The translations under genes and the position numbers were made by a program. DNA of 64,000 nucleotides from Dactylonectria macrodidyma (Eukaryota > Ascomycota > Sordariomycetes > Hypocreales > Nectriaceae): positions 1,550,001-1,614,000 of the forward strand of contig JAGMUV010000006.1 of the NCBI GenBank assembly GCA_020744425.1. Reading direction: 5' to 3'. Under the pieces are notes generated by a model. The model was not told where the DNA came from and made no database searches. It worked only from the letters and a program-made list of their open reading frames with translations. This document shows, in pieces, positions 22,166 to 32,651 of the stretch; the first letter of the stretch is position 1; each line of letters opens with the position of its first letter.

Positions 22166-23649
22166 ATGGAAAGCCAACCTAACGCTGCCAGCCATCCCAA
22201 TATGGACCCCCAACTAGACGATCCGATGAGTAGTCACTCGGAGACAACAACAACCAAATCACACACTGGCACTCTGACCGACAACCAAAATGTATGTTTA
22301 TAGCTGCACAGTTCCGTTGCCCCCTCTACGGCCTCATTCATTACCTCCCCTGTCTTCACTTACTGCCCCCAATCTGCATATTGCGTCACCAACATCCACT
22401 AACTGGGCCAGACAATGCCTAAATGCGATACCAATCCCCCTACAGGCTCGCATACTGAGAAGCCTTTACTTTGCAAAGACGTCCTGCATATGCTTCATCA
22501 CTGGTGCTCATCTGATAGCATTGCTGTAGAGGATGTTTGCACCTCTGAGTCTGAGCATGATCTCACTTCAGAGTCAGACGCTTGGTCTGACGACGACGAC
22601 GACGACGGCACGAACAGCGACGAGTCGGTTTTACCTAGCACCGACTTATAAACATTGCTGACCAGCACTCAGATCTGTCTTATGTCTCACGAGCCGAGGA
22701 CCTCGTCCCCTGGATTCCAGTGATAGTTTGCGCCCGCCGCTGCCGAGACGCCTGTCGTTCAAACCGCTGGAGACGACAGAGGAGAAGAAAAGCCACGAAT
22801 CCGCCACCGGCCAAAGCTATGAGCGTGATTTTGAGAAGAAAGACATCATCCAGCACCCGGTCGTTCCAAAGCCGGAATGGCCTCAAAACGTCATATTCCA
22901 GAACCAATACTTCTCCGTTGCCGAGTCAAAAATTGCTGGATGGGGCGCCTTCGCTATCAAAGATCTCAAGTACGGAGACACAATTCTGGTGGAGAAGCCG
23001 CTGTTCACGGCCGACTCTTCGACGCTCTTTCACGAATTCGACAAGCTGGACCAGGACAAGCAAGAGATTGCCCTGGCGCTCCATGCGAACGACATGTGCA
23101 AGCCCGGCACGCCAAAGGTCCAAGCCATCTGGACCACCAATTGGTACGTCCATGTTCTCATTTCCACCCTTAGCTTCTCGAAGGTATCTACACGGAGTAG
23201 TATCTTCTGGGTCTACGGCAACCAGCGGTGATATCAGCTGTGCTCGGATGTTATTTTTACACTCGTGGCATCCGAAGCTTCCGCTGCTACCCACTGTGAC
23301 ATGATTTCACATGGATAGCTTCGGCAAGCGGATCGAATCATACCGAATCTTTACTAACATGTGCCGCAGCTTCGCAACGGGGCTCAGAGACAAAGCAGGG
23401 CTCTTCCCCATCGCGTCTCGCTTCAATCATTCCTGTCACCCGAAAGACAACATCGAATACACCTACGACCACCGCCAAAAGTATCTCGAAATGATCGTCA
23501 AGGCCGAAACGATCGCGGCTGGCGAAGAGCTGACCATTTCATACGGAAACCAACGCACACCGATCGACCTCTTCTTACGGTACGGCTTCCGCTGTCGTTG
23601 CGGCGCATGCCCTGGCTTGGTCGACTCTACACACATGGTCGAATGGTAG
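22166..23649 (+). CDS. SET-domain protein (lysine methyltransferase fold), 5' exon structure uncertain
   Basis: The SET core is certain: exon about 22673-23143 and exon 23370-23649, joined across a 226-nt intron (donor GTACGT, branch ACTAAC) that restores TTNCFATGLRDKAGLFPI. Motifs are SKIAGWGAFAIKDLKYGD, the cofactor/catalytic RFNHSCHP, GEELTISYG and the post-SET cysteines CRCGACPG. The core exon has no in-frame ATG, so upstream exons are needed. Exons 22166-22291 and 22412-22623, with good splice signals between them, encode an acidic N-terminus rich in Asp, Glu and Ser. The link from 22623 to 22673 gives the right phase (total 362 residues) with a good branch (GCTGAC) but a weak donor, GTCGGT. 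Alternatively the acidic exons are a separate 121-residue protein ending at 22651, or the gene is damaged. The substrate is not evident. Confidence 0.65.
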
Positions 23650-24188
23650 ACCACTATCTGTCGAATATTTGGAGGAGATCTGCAGTGAGAAGAAAAAGGA
23701 TATTGCTCAGCGCCTCAGAGCCACCTGGACAAAACTTGCACTGGTGCATTTCTCAATTCTTAAAATTTGGCATCGGAGCAACGGAGTACGAAAACACACT
23801 TTTGGAGACTAATCATAGGCGATGAGCAAAGACAAAAAAGAAACACGGCGATGTTTTGGGTTTTGGCATTTGATTCAATTCGGGTTGGGTGTGGATATTT
23901 GATTGGGATGGTTTGCTTTGGCAATGATGCCCTGCGATGGTTGGCGATGTGGCCTCGGAATGTACGAGATGCCGCAACTGCTGTCATTTATTCTGCAACG
24001 CATTGGGCTTTGGGCAATTTCTCGACTTCACTGTATGGTCAGACTGGAAGCCATTCTCTATACTTGATTATAGCCTGATATCTGACTCGGGAAGGGACTT
24101 ATGAATCACATCACTTTCTATCAAAAAAGGAATAACACTGGCGTAAGGAAAATACACTTATAGATGCATAGATTATCTCTCTAAAGTC
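23650..24188. other. Convergent intergenic region
   Basis: Mostly 3' flanks. A 49-codon frame from about 23654 (LSVEYLEEICSEKKKDIAQR...) is open and protein-like but in a different phase from the end of the SET gene; see findings. Confidence 0.45.
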
Positions 24189-27078
24189 CTACATCATGGC
24201 TTCTCCTGCGTCGCCCTCCTTGAGGGCTCCTAGCAGCATCCGTGCGACATCTCTATCCGCTTTGTCGTCCGTGTTGCCCATCTCATCCCACAGAGTCTCT
24301 ATCCATTCCGCAGAAACATCGGGCATTGGACCGTCTAGATACATACCCTCAAACTCGCTCGTGCCGCTTGGCGACTCCTCCACTACCTGGAATATCCCAT
24401 TGGGGTCCAGGCCATCGATTCCCTCTGAAGGAGGAATATTTGTGTTTGCGGGTCCATCCGTCGCAATCTGGGATCTGATTTGGTTTCGAAGAGCCTCGAT
24501 AGCGGTAGCATCCTCCATGTTAGACATGTTTGAATCAGTCTGGGAGAGCGGTGATTGTGAATCGAAGTCGGAATGGACTGATTGTATGATTCCCTGTTCC
24601 TCACTCATGGGGGCATTGTGATCGGGACCAAAGCTGTTGGACACGTTGTTCGTTCGGTTCGCTTCGATGAGAGTCTTCAAGGGACTAAAGCCACCCACAA
24701 AGAGACCCCGAAGGCTCACAGGAAAGTCTCCATCCTCTGGCAGACGTCCTTTGCTCAGGCTGACATCTAGAGCCAATGCCAGGCGCAGGTAAGAACTAGG
24801 TTGCAGGGCAAGAATATCGGTCCAGTCTGTTATGTTGGAGTTCTGGCGTCCCTCGGTGTTCGTGTTGTCCACCTGAGCGAGGTTGACAACATGTCGCACA
24901 ATCTCGCTGACCCAGTCCACGCCGTCGTATTGGGGCTGGTAGGTTCTCATTGCCTCGATGAGAATGTTGAGTCGGTGCTGCTTCAGGGCTGATGCGGCGT
25001 TTGAGTCGAGACTGGGGTCCTTTGCCGACGCTGAGAGTTTGACGTCGAGGATGTTGAGCACTAGAGGGAGAGCGGTGCAGGCAACCGCGGAGATTGGAAG
25101 CCAGCGAGCTAGCTTCAGATGAACAAGTTCTTTGAGGCATTCCGTCACGCCAGAGGCAGCATCCTGGAGCTCATGTCTATTTTCGGCGATCGTTGATAAG
25201 CCTCTCGTTGATGTCACCATGTTGGGACTGTCGCCATTGAGCATCGCCTGGAGGATAGCCAAGTGGAGGATCTCGTGGTGAGATAGCACAACCCGCGAAG
25301 AGTGATAGTACATGTACATGAGGTTCGTGTATAGGATTATAGAGTCATGCTGGAACTCCTTTCTGTTATCGCTGCCTCCTCGAGAGAGGGGGCTTCCCCC
25401 GAATAGAGGGAATCGCGACGTAGCAGATCTGTACCACCGTCTCAGTGAGGTTTTGCATTCTTTGATCTTTCCCTCATCTTCTGGCTTCAGCTGTCGTCCC
25501 CAGCCTGGGGCATCGTCCAGTGGAAAAACCAACATGAGAATATCGGTCAAGACCACGTAGAGCTCAACCACCTGGGCCAAAATCTCTGCTAGAGTCTTTT
25601 TTGTTCCAGGATTGTACACTCGAGATCTTTCAAATTCGTTCTCGAGATCCGAAAATCCCATAACGGGGTTGGAATCGAAATCGAAGTGCCCTTTTGTTAT
25701 TTGGATGGGTCGTCTCATGAGAAGGCCTAGTGTGCGGTCTCGGATGACGCAACACCACCAGATCTTCTTGAGGATGTTTTGTTTGCGGTGTTGCATCGGG
25801 TGCGTGATAGCAGAGAATACGGGCATGGCGGCATAGTGATGTGCCTCGGCGCTCTTTGCATGTTGGATCGCGAGGCTGAGCCACGACGTGTTGGGATTGC
25901 GGGTCGATGATGGGGCCCAGAAGGACAGGAGGAGCGCTGCTTGGGCGATGGAGAGGGGCGAAGACTCGGACTCGAGATCGTAAAGGAGTTTCGCACGTCG
26001 GTAAAAGGCAGCTCTCGCGGCACGAATGCTAGGGTATCCAAGAGCCTTGATGGTAGTGCGAGACACAAAATTGCATGAAGCAAACAAGATGGCTTGAAAG
26101 AGCAGCAGAGACATGCGCTCCGTAGGCATCCCAGAGTTGGTGCTATGGCAATAAAGATCCCAAAAGTCGCCCTCGTTTATGAGTGGCAGTAGCGGATGGA
26201 CGTGAAGGAAGTACTGCTGGAGAAACTCATCAAGCATGGTTCGAGTAGGCACGCGCAGACAACCTTGGAGTTCAAGAAAGTTAACGTCCTGAGGCGGAAT
26301 GTTCGGGAGGTTGCCCATTGTAAGGAAGGGATAGTAGGAGTAGACAACATCGGATGTCAAGCCAATCTGGGGTTCGCTGGACCATGAGTTGTTGTTGTTG
26401 TTGCTGGAGATCATCGACATCGAGGGATTGTTGTGAATTGTGTTCTGTGAGACTGTATTCAAAATGAGTCTACGCTGTTTGGTTAGGATATAGCATGAAG
26501 ATAGTAACTCACCTCGACGTTGCTGGGGTGGTTGTGGGTGAGATGGAGGCGGTTGGTTGACTATTTCGGTCAGGACGCTGTCTCTTCGCTCACCGTTCTG
26601 AGACGCGACACTGACGGACTCGGCTCGGTCCTGCTGCATGCCATTGTCTCCATTGTTCGGCTGGGTCGCCTGCTCTGGGAGCTCATTCAGCCTGGACTTG
26701 ACTACAGCTTCAGCCGAGTGCGATGCGCACACATGCGGTTCGGTAGCAGGCGTGTAGGGAGGGTGAGAAGCTTGCACGGCATTCTCGCCAGCTTCTCGCT
26801 GAGTTCGGCGGCTGAGAACGGGACATATGAGTTTACGTTGAGCTTAACGGTTGAGACCGGGCGACGACATACAATCTGGATGCTCTCCCTGTGACGACAC
26901 ATGCTTCACTGTCAAGATAGCAGTTCATACACGGGCGACCACGCTGAGACACGTCGCAGCGGACCTTTCGAGCGCGACATGAGAGGCAAGCCTTAGGGGC
27001 TCGCTTGCGAACCTTGGCCGGAGCCTTTGTTGCTTGGCCTATGGGCTGAGTTTCGGTCGAGGTCATTGTCATGGCCAT
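24189..27078 (-). CDS. Zn(II)2Cys6 transcription factor, CTF1-beta/FarB-like
   Basis: Fungal nuclear regulator. Exons 26873-27078, 26513-26811 and 24189-26452 give 922 residues. The binuclear cluster is near residues 30-60: CLSCRARKVRC, then PCMNCYLDSEAC, with a basic stretch before it. Intron 1 (61 nt, donor GTATGT) restores GRASRFRRTQRE just after the cluster. Intron 2 (26453-26512, 60 nt, donor GTGAGT, branch CCTAAC) is a multiple of three without a stop. A Gln/Pro- and Asn-rich linker precedes the fungal-specific regulatory domain, recognisable from FLQQYFLHVHPLLPLINEGD and the following WCCVIRDRTLGLLMRRPIQI. The C-terminus is acidic (activation-domain-like). Similarity of cluster and layout to cutinase transcription factor 1 beta is from memory; target genes (fatty-acid or cutin metabolism) are inference. 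Confidence 0.9.
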
Positions 27079-29225
27079 TGTTGGCCGTCCTTAGGTCGTA
27101 GTCTTAGCAAGTTGATGTTAAGGAACTGCCCATGGCAACACTTGAAAGATGGAGGATGATGGCAATGGGAAAAAAAGTTGGATGGGAAGAGGTGGTTTGG
27201 GAAAAGTTGGAGTAAGATGGGTGGGCATGTGAGTGAGTGGGCGGGAGTGGGCGGGCACTCTTGTCAAAGAAGGCGCGAGGGGACCTGACATAGCTTTCGT
27301 GGGGTGTCGTTTCTAAGCAACACAGTACAACACATTCACCACTTAACTTACCTAGCTTGAGAGTATCTACCTACCTCTATCTACTCATCCTTTCGAGGCC
27401 ATTGATGTGTGAGAGTCCTGGGATAATGCGGGGGGTGTGGAGCTATGTGGAGTGCTTCCAAGTGTGGGGTATGGGGTAATCCGTCTCCCCGAAGCCCGTT
27501 CACAGGTGCCATTCACAGATATCATAGCTCTTGTCCTCCACCGGAAGAGCTCAATCCAAGCGAAGCCATGTCATGAGGGCCATTTCTTGACGCTAATATT
27601 CCAGCTTTATCACGCCCCTGGAGAGTCTGGGGACTAGAAATGAGCCATGAACGGCCAGGAAGAGTCAGGAAGAGTCAGGAAAGGAGCGCTTCCCGCAGCC
27701 ACCTGAGTCAAGAGTCGTGCGGGGAGCTCCAGGCCCTGCAGCATCCCCCCCCCCCTGGTCGGCTATCTTTTACCGCTGACGCAGCTAAAGCCGACTCATT
27801 GACTAACCCTCCAATGCCTCAATCGGCGGGGTCTGGGGATTGACCCGAAACTTCTGAGTCATTAGCGTCTTCCTCTCCCGTCGTATCTGCCTCTGGGTTC
27901 TCATGAGCCTGCTCCTCCCGACACTACCGACACATAGAAAGGAGGAATGACTTAAGTATACAGATGCAGATGACCATGAGCCGTCAATGCCATTCCACTC
28001 TTGTTTTCCAATCCATGACACCCACCAGCCGGGAATACCAATTGCGTCTGTTCTCAGTTCTGCGTACCTAGCCACATTATCTACACTCAGATCACTTCTC
28101 TCTCCTCGTCTCAGGACAGTCTAGGGTAGGCCAAGACACCCCGTGGCACACAGTAGAGTGAACCAACTCACGCTCCGAATCCGGAAAGGAAAAGAAAAAA
28201 CCTGACTGCAGTCATTTCACAAGCGATCTTGCTCGTTACTCGTTGAGAAAAACTTGACTAGCGTGATGATCTCAATTAATCACTAACTTGACAAACTTGT
28301 CAGAGCAAACTCCAATCAGCATTAATGATGTATAGTCGTTCTCATTATATCTCCCACCTAACTCCCAAAATTCATTCATTAACCTATAAGCCTCGGAGCT
28401 CATCAGTAAGCCCGGGCAGGATGTCAACTCAAATACCAAGCTCACCACAGCCTTAATGCTTTGCCTTACCATAGGCAGAAGTGGGTTGACTTCAACAGGA
28501 ATGATGACTGGCAAGTGACCAAGAGTCTGCGCGACAGTTGTGAACCGACATCGCATATACATTACAGTAAGAACTCATTTATGAACCCCTACGAAAAGGC
28601 TACGGCGCACAGTTGTGTGTGGCTTCAGCCGCATATCTTCTGGAACGGGTGCACAATCTGCCATACGTTGAAAAGCTCACGTGGATGCAAACCGACGAGA
28701 CTTCAACAATCCAATTAAAGTCCTGGCCGATTTCAAGCTGTTCACTTCTACAGACCAAAGAACAATCCTGACTATGAGAGTACTGTGCCATTGGACGATC
28801 CAAAGCTGGAAAGGAGTCAAGAAAGGCGGCTGTGACAGTGATACCACACGATCTCCGTCTTGCCATAGGTAGGGGGAGAGTAGTTTGTCATCGAAAGCAT
28901 TGGCGCAGCCTCGGAGGCTGATGAACATGCATACTATATGGCATGAACACGGCGGGGGGTGTAGTGGCGCTGATAGCGGATGTTGTCATGACGGGAACGA
29001 ATGTGGTAGCGCTATCAGCAGGAAGGGGTGGGCATGAGCTGACACAGGATGCACTATCATGACAAGTCAATAGCGGGTTTTGCCAACCCTACGTCAAACA
29101 GGGAAGTATGAGTGTGTAGTAATTTGCATTCCATGTGTAGATGTTCTCCATCTTTTCGATCCTATTCCTAAACGCCATGCCGTGATTCATCTTGTATGCC
29201 CAGAAGCTCTATGTAACCCAGTTTA
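27079..29225. other. Gene-free 2.1 kb
   Basis: Promoter side of the Zn2Cys6 gene and 3' flank of PRP17. Minor repeats only: an AGGAAGAGTC decamer repeated about 2.5 times near 27656-27681 and a C11 run at 27745-27755. No conserved frame. Confidence 0.5.
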
Positions 29226-30818
29226 TTAATCCCAGTACCTGATTTCACCGTCCATGCCCGCCGTTACCACCTTGCTAGTTTCTTGTGGGTTCCACTTGAC
29301 GCAGGTGATAGCCTGGTTACCCGCCTTCAGCTTGTGGTACATTTTGCAGGTCTTCCAGTCCCAGAAGCACACGTAGCCAGCGGAATCACCCGAAGCCAGG
29401 AACTGACCATCTGGACTGCAGTCTAGGTCGATAGCCAAGCCCGCATTGTGGTGGCCGCGATAGCTCTTCTTTCGGTTTTGACGGAACTTGTCGTTGGCAC
29501 CGTAGACCAGAATTTGGTTATCAGAGCTCTGATAGGCAACATATTTGCCGCTTGGGTGGGGAGCAGCGCGAGTCATGGGATACATGTCCGGTTCAGCAAT
29601 GTACTTGATGGGGACAGGGATATTGTAATCCCAAGCTCGGAGCGACTTATCGTCGGACGTGGTTATGAATCGGCGGTTGTCATCAACAAAGGTGATGGTG
29701 TTGATTGCAGCCAGGTGGTGGTCGTACTCCTGCACCACCTCGCCGGGGGTTCGAATATCGAACTGGACAATCTTCTTGTCTGACATGCCAGCCAGAAACT
29801 CGTTGGAGTGCTCTGGGTCTGGGTTGAACTTGATCACATGTGGGGTTTTGCCAGTGGTGAACTTGCTGATGCAAACACCCTTCTCAGTGTCCCAAAGCTT
29901 CATCATGCGATCATATGAGGAAGATAGGAATTGGGTGCCGGACGAGTTGAAGCATATATCGGAAATCGCCTTGGAGTGGCCAGAGTAAGTGCGCAGTAAC
30001 TCTCGGTCGTGGAAGACATCGAAGATCTTGACAGTGGTGTCGGCGCTGGCTGAGAGGAGCAGGTGGGCGGAGTTGGGGAAGAAGCGCAGTGCGGTGACGG
30101 CCTTTGTGTGGTTCTTCCAAGAGTGAATCTGCTTCTTGGGGATGTAGTTGGTGACGCTTCCAATCTCCTTGCGCAAATCGATGTCCAGATCTTGGGGGAC
30201 GTGCATGTACGTCCTGCCCTGGTAATCGTACTCGGCGGAACCGTGGAATGTAGTTGTTTCGTCGCCCATCTCCTCGACCTCCTTCCGACGCTCCAGAGCT
30301 CTAGCTGGAGCTTGAACAACTGTTCCGCTCTCGACGATATCATCCTCTTCTTCCTCCACGATCTCGTATTCTTCATCACTGGCGAGCTCCTCATCCGATG
30401 CCACCACCTCGTATTCGGGCCGCTTGTATCTGGCCCAGGGCCCGACGTAGCTCCCAGCGCCTTCAGCAATGGTTGCGTCGCCCTTTTTCTCTCTCCCGGA
30501 ACGTATCCGCGCAGCTTCTGCCTTGGCCTCCAAGCTTGTTTGGTGCTCTCTTTCGGGGCCACCTCGTCTCTCGATAGCTCGATGCTTGCTTCGGAAGGTG
30601 TGCTCGCTGACGAAGGTCTCCTCTGCATGGCCGGTGAGGATGTTCTTGCGCTTGAGCGCATTTGAGCTGTCCTTGAAGGGGTTTAGAGGGCCTAATTGTG
30701 GACGCGACAGGTCTTCGGCTGTGTAGGGTACCACGGCGTGGTTGGGTCCTTCTTGCTCTCGAACGATGAGCGCATCTTGGGGCGCCATGTTGGGCGGGTA
30801 TTCGCCAAAGCCGGCCAT
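29226..30818 (-). CDS. PRP17: Pre-mRNA-processing factor 17 (WD40 splicing factor)
   Basis: Step-two spliceosomal factor (Cdc40/Prp17) acting in the nucleus. Single exon, 530 residues, starting at ATG 30818 (MAGFGEYPPN); earlier in-frame codons lack an ATG. The N-terminal half is disordered and charged and has the family stretch FKDSSNALKRKNILTGHAEE, an acidic patch (EEEEDDIVESG), and YMHVPQDLDIDLRKE just before the propeller. Seven WD repeats follow, from IHSWKNHTKAVTALRFFP to the terminal AGMDGEIRYWD; the last WD ends the protein, as in other Prp17 proteins. It is intronless, notable for a splicing factor in an intron-rich region. The tandem array at 30865-31440 lies directly upstream. Confidence 0.96.
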   Translation of the reverse strand: MAGFGEYPPNMAPQDALIVREQEGPNHAVVPYTAEDLSRPQLGPLNPFKDSSNALKRKNILTGHAEETFVSEHTFRSKHRAIERRGGPEREHQTSLEAKAEAARIRSGREKKGDATIAEGAGSYVGPWARYKRPEYEVVASDEELASDEEYEIVEEEEDDIVESGTVVQAPARALERRKEVEEMGDETTTFHGSAEYDYQGRTYMHVPQDLDIDLRKEIGSVTNYIPKKQIHSWKNHTKAVTALRFFPNSAHLLLSASADTTVKIFDVFHDRELLRTYSGHSKAISDICFNSSGTQFLSSSYDRMMKLWDTEKGVCISKFTTGKTPHVIKFNPDPEHSNEFLAGMSDKKIVQFDIRTPGEVVQEYDHHLAAINTITFVDDNRRFITTSDDKSLRAWDYNIPVPIKYIAEPDMYPMTRAAPHPSGKYVAYQSSDNQILVYGANDKFRQNRKKSYRGHHNAGLAIDLDCSPDGQFLASGDSAGYVCFWDWKTCKMYHKLKAGNQAITCVKWNPQETSKVVTAGMDGEIRYWD

Positions 30819-31991
30819 TGTGGATAGTGAGGATGGTTGAGGGTTCAAGTTTTCTAGAGAGCGCGTCACAGGTTGGCAAGCAAATGGTGATTCAGCGATA
30901 GTAGTCCGGGTGCGCGAACTCGAAAAAACGGGCAATCACGTGATACGTAGGTGGTCGAAATGCGCTGGGTGGAATAACGAAGAGTGGTATTTCTGGTTTT
31001 GTTGAGCACGACAGGGCAGGCTGGCGAGTTATATAGTAATTCAGCAGCAGCAAGCAAGGTGCGCAAAGCTTGAAAAACGGGCCAACAAGTGATAGTGGAA
31101 TTATTGAGATGCGCCGTGTTGCGTGAGGAATGATGAAGAGAGTTGAAGTACGGATTTCCTGAACACGACGGGGCAGGTCGGCGAGTTATAGTAGTTCAGC
31201 AGCAACGATCAGGTGCATAAAGCTTGAAAAACGGGCGACCACGTGATAGTAGATTGCTCAAGATGCGCCGTGTTCTGAGAAGAATGAAGAAGAAGTTGAG
31301 GTTCGGATTTCTTGAGCGCGACGGGGTAAGTCGGCGGTTTATATAGATATTCAGCGACCGCGATCAGGTTGCGCAAAGTCTAAAATATTTGGCAACCACA
31401 TAATATTGAGTATGGTACTGGAAATGCGCCAAAGCTTGGATAGGCCGAGACATTGATCGATGCACCATGATCTGGAATGCAGACTTGGATAAATTGGGAC
31501 CCGTAGCCCTGTAGGCCTGAATGAACCGACACGAAATGCCAACGGCGCTATGCTAGGCAAACACTTGGGATTCGACAATTTGTATTGAGTATTATCGCAT
31601 GTAATTTCGGAATTTGATCATTGCTCAATCATTATGCCAGGACGTTGACCGAAGAAATGACGGGCAGGTAAACTAAGGCTCCTAGCTCGCACAAACCAGC
31701 TCTCAGAAACAACGCCGCCGTCAGGGAATAATCAACCACTGCGCTATCCGGCATGATAGCACATTGTATACGCCAAGCCCGCCTCTTTAAGAATGTCATC
31801 AATCTATGCCATCTTCCACTCGTGATGTACTGCGTTAGCAGACTCCTCTCCTCGTCGCGCGACTTGCCCAGTCGGCGCTGCTCGAGCTTGATTTGCACGC
31901 TAAAGGCACCCCTAATCCGCCATGACGCCTGCCGGCCACAGATGAGCTCTGGTGCGTGTCAGGTACCGGTTCGAGATTCGGTCGGAGGTGC
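30819..31991. other. Intergenic region PRP17 / ERV14 with tandem array
   Basis: The left half is occupied by a ~150-bp tandem array (separate entry). The right half (31441-31991) shows no conserved frame and is the 3' flank of ERV14. Confidence 0.6.
30865..31440. repeat. Imperfect ~150-bp tandem array upstream of PRP17
   Basis: Units begin at 30911, 31060, 31214 and 31370 (lengths 149, 154, 156 and about 72, the last truncated), and a degraded unit end lies at 30865-30910. Shared blocks are TGCGCAAAGCTTGAAAAACG, a GATGCGCCGTGTT-like core, CACGACGGGGCAGGTCGGCG and a TTATATAG...TTCAGC block. Units 1 and 3 carry CACGTGAT; units 2 and 4 have CAAGTGAT and CACATAAT at the same place. The array is in the promoter region of PRP17. 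Confidence 0.85.
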
Positions 31992-32651
31992 TTAGGAGGA
32001 CTCGTCCCTGATAAGGGCGACAATCATGCTGTAGAGGTAGAAGAAGAACATGATGAGGTGGAAGCCCAGCTTGAAGAAAGACTCCTGTCATGGTGTTAGA
32101 ACGGCGGGAGAAGCGCAGAGCAGCGGGGTAAGGATTGCGTACCTTCTTGTGAACGTTGAGCTTGCGGAAGATCTCGGTGGCGTCGAGCAGGTGAGTGTTG
32201 TCGACAATCCTGACATCATGTTAGTCCAGCAAGGGGCACGGTAAACGGATCGCAACGTACTTTTTGACGTTCCAGGCAAGGAGAGGCAGGTTGAGAATCA
32301 GAGGGACCCAGTATCCGTTGATGAGGAAGAGGAAGGTTAGGAAACCGTGAACGGCGGCCTCAGGGATGATGTAGGTGTTGAGGCGGTTGCAGAGATCAAT
32401 GGGGTTGATGTAATCGCTGTAAAAGGCATGGTCAGCTCTTAAATTCTATCGAGTCGAGCCTTTGTCGGGTCTTGGACATTGAGGTGCGCATTCAACCGCC
32501 GGGCGCAGAATTTGGCGCCGGGGCGAAAGGGCAGGGTTGTGACGTACCACTCGAGATCGCTGTACATGATGGTGAAGAAAACCTGCAAGAAGAGGTTGAC
32601 GGCGTTGATCAACACCGACAGCAGGAACAGCCATGCTTCTCCGGACATCAT
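31992..32651 (-). CDS. ERV14: ER-derived vesicle protein Erv14 (cornichon family cargo receptor)
   Basis: Cargo receptor that recruits transmembrane proteins into COPII vesicles at the ER. Four exons (32548-32651, 32261-32416, 32143-32209, 31992-32083 plus one base to 32084) give 139 residues, the normal length. Motifs are [40 protein letters not shown] and [17 protein letters not shown], and the last span [20 protein letters not shown] with a short acidic end DESS. Three or four membrane spans are seen. The three introns have donor GTACGT or GTACGC and restore the codons for C, K and KE at the joints. Two ATGs are adjacent (32651 and 32648); the first is used here, the second gives the usual MSGEAWLF start. 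Confidence 0.97.
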
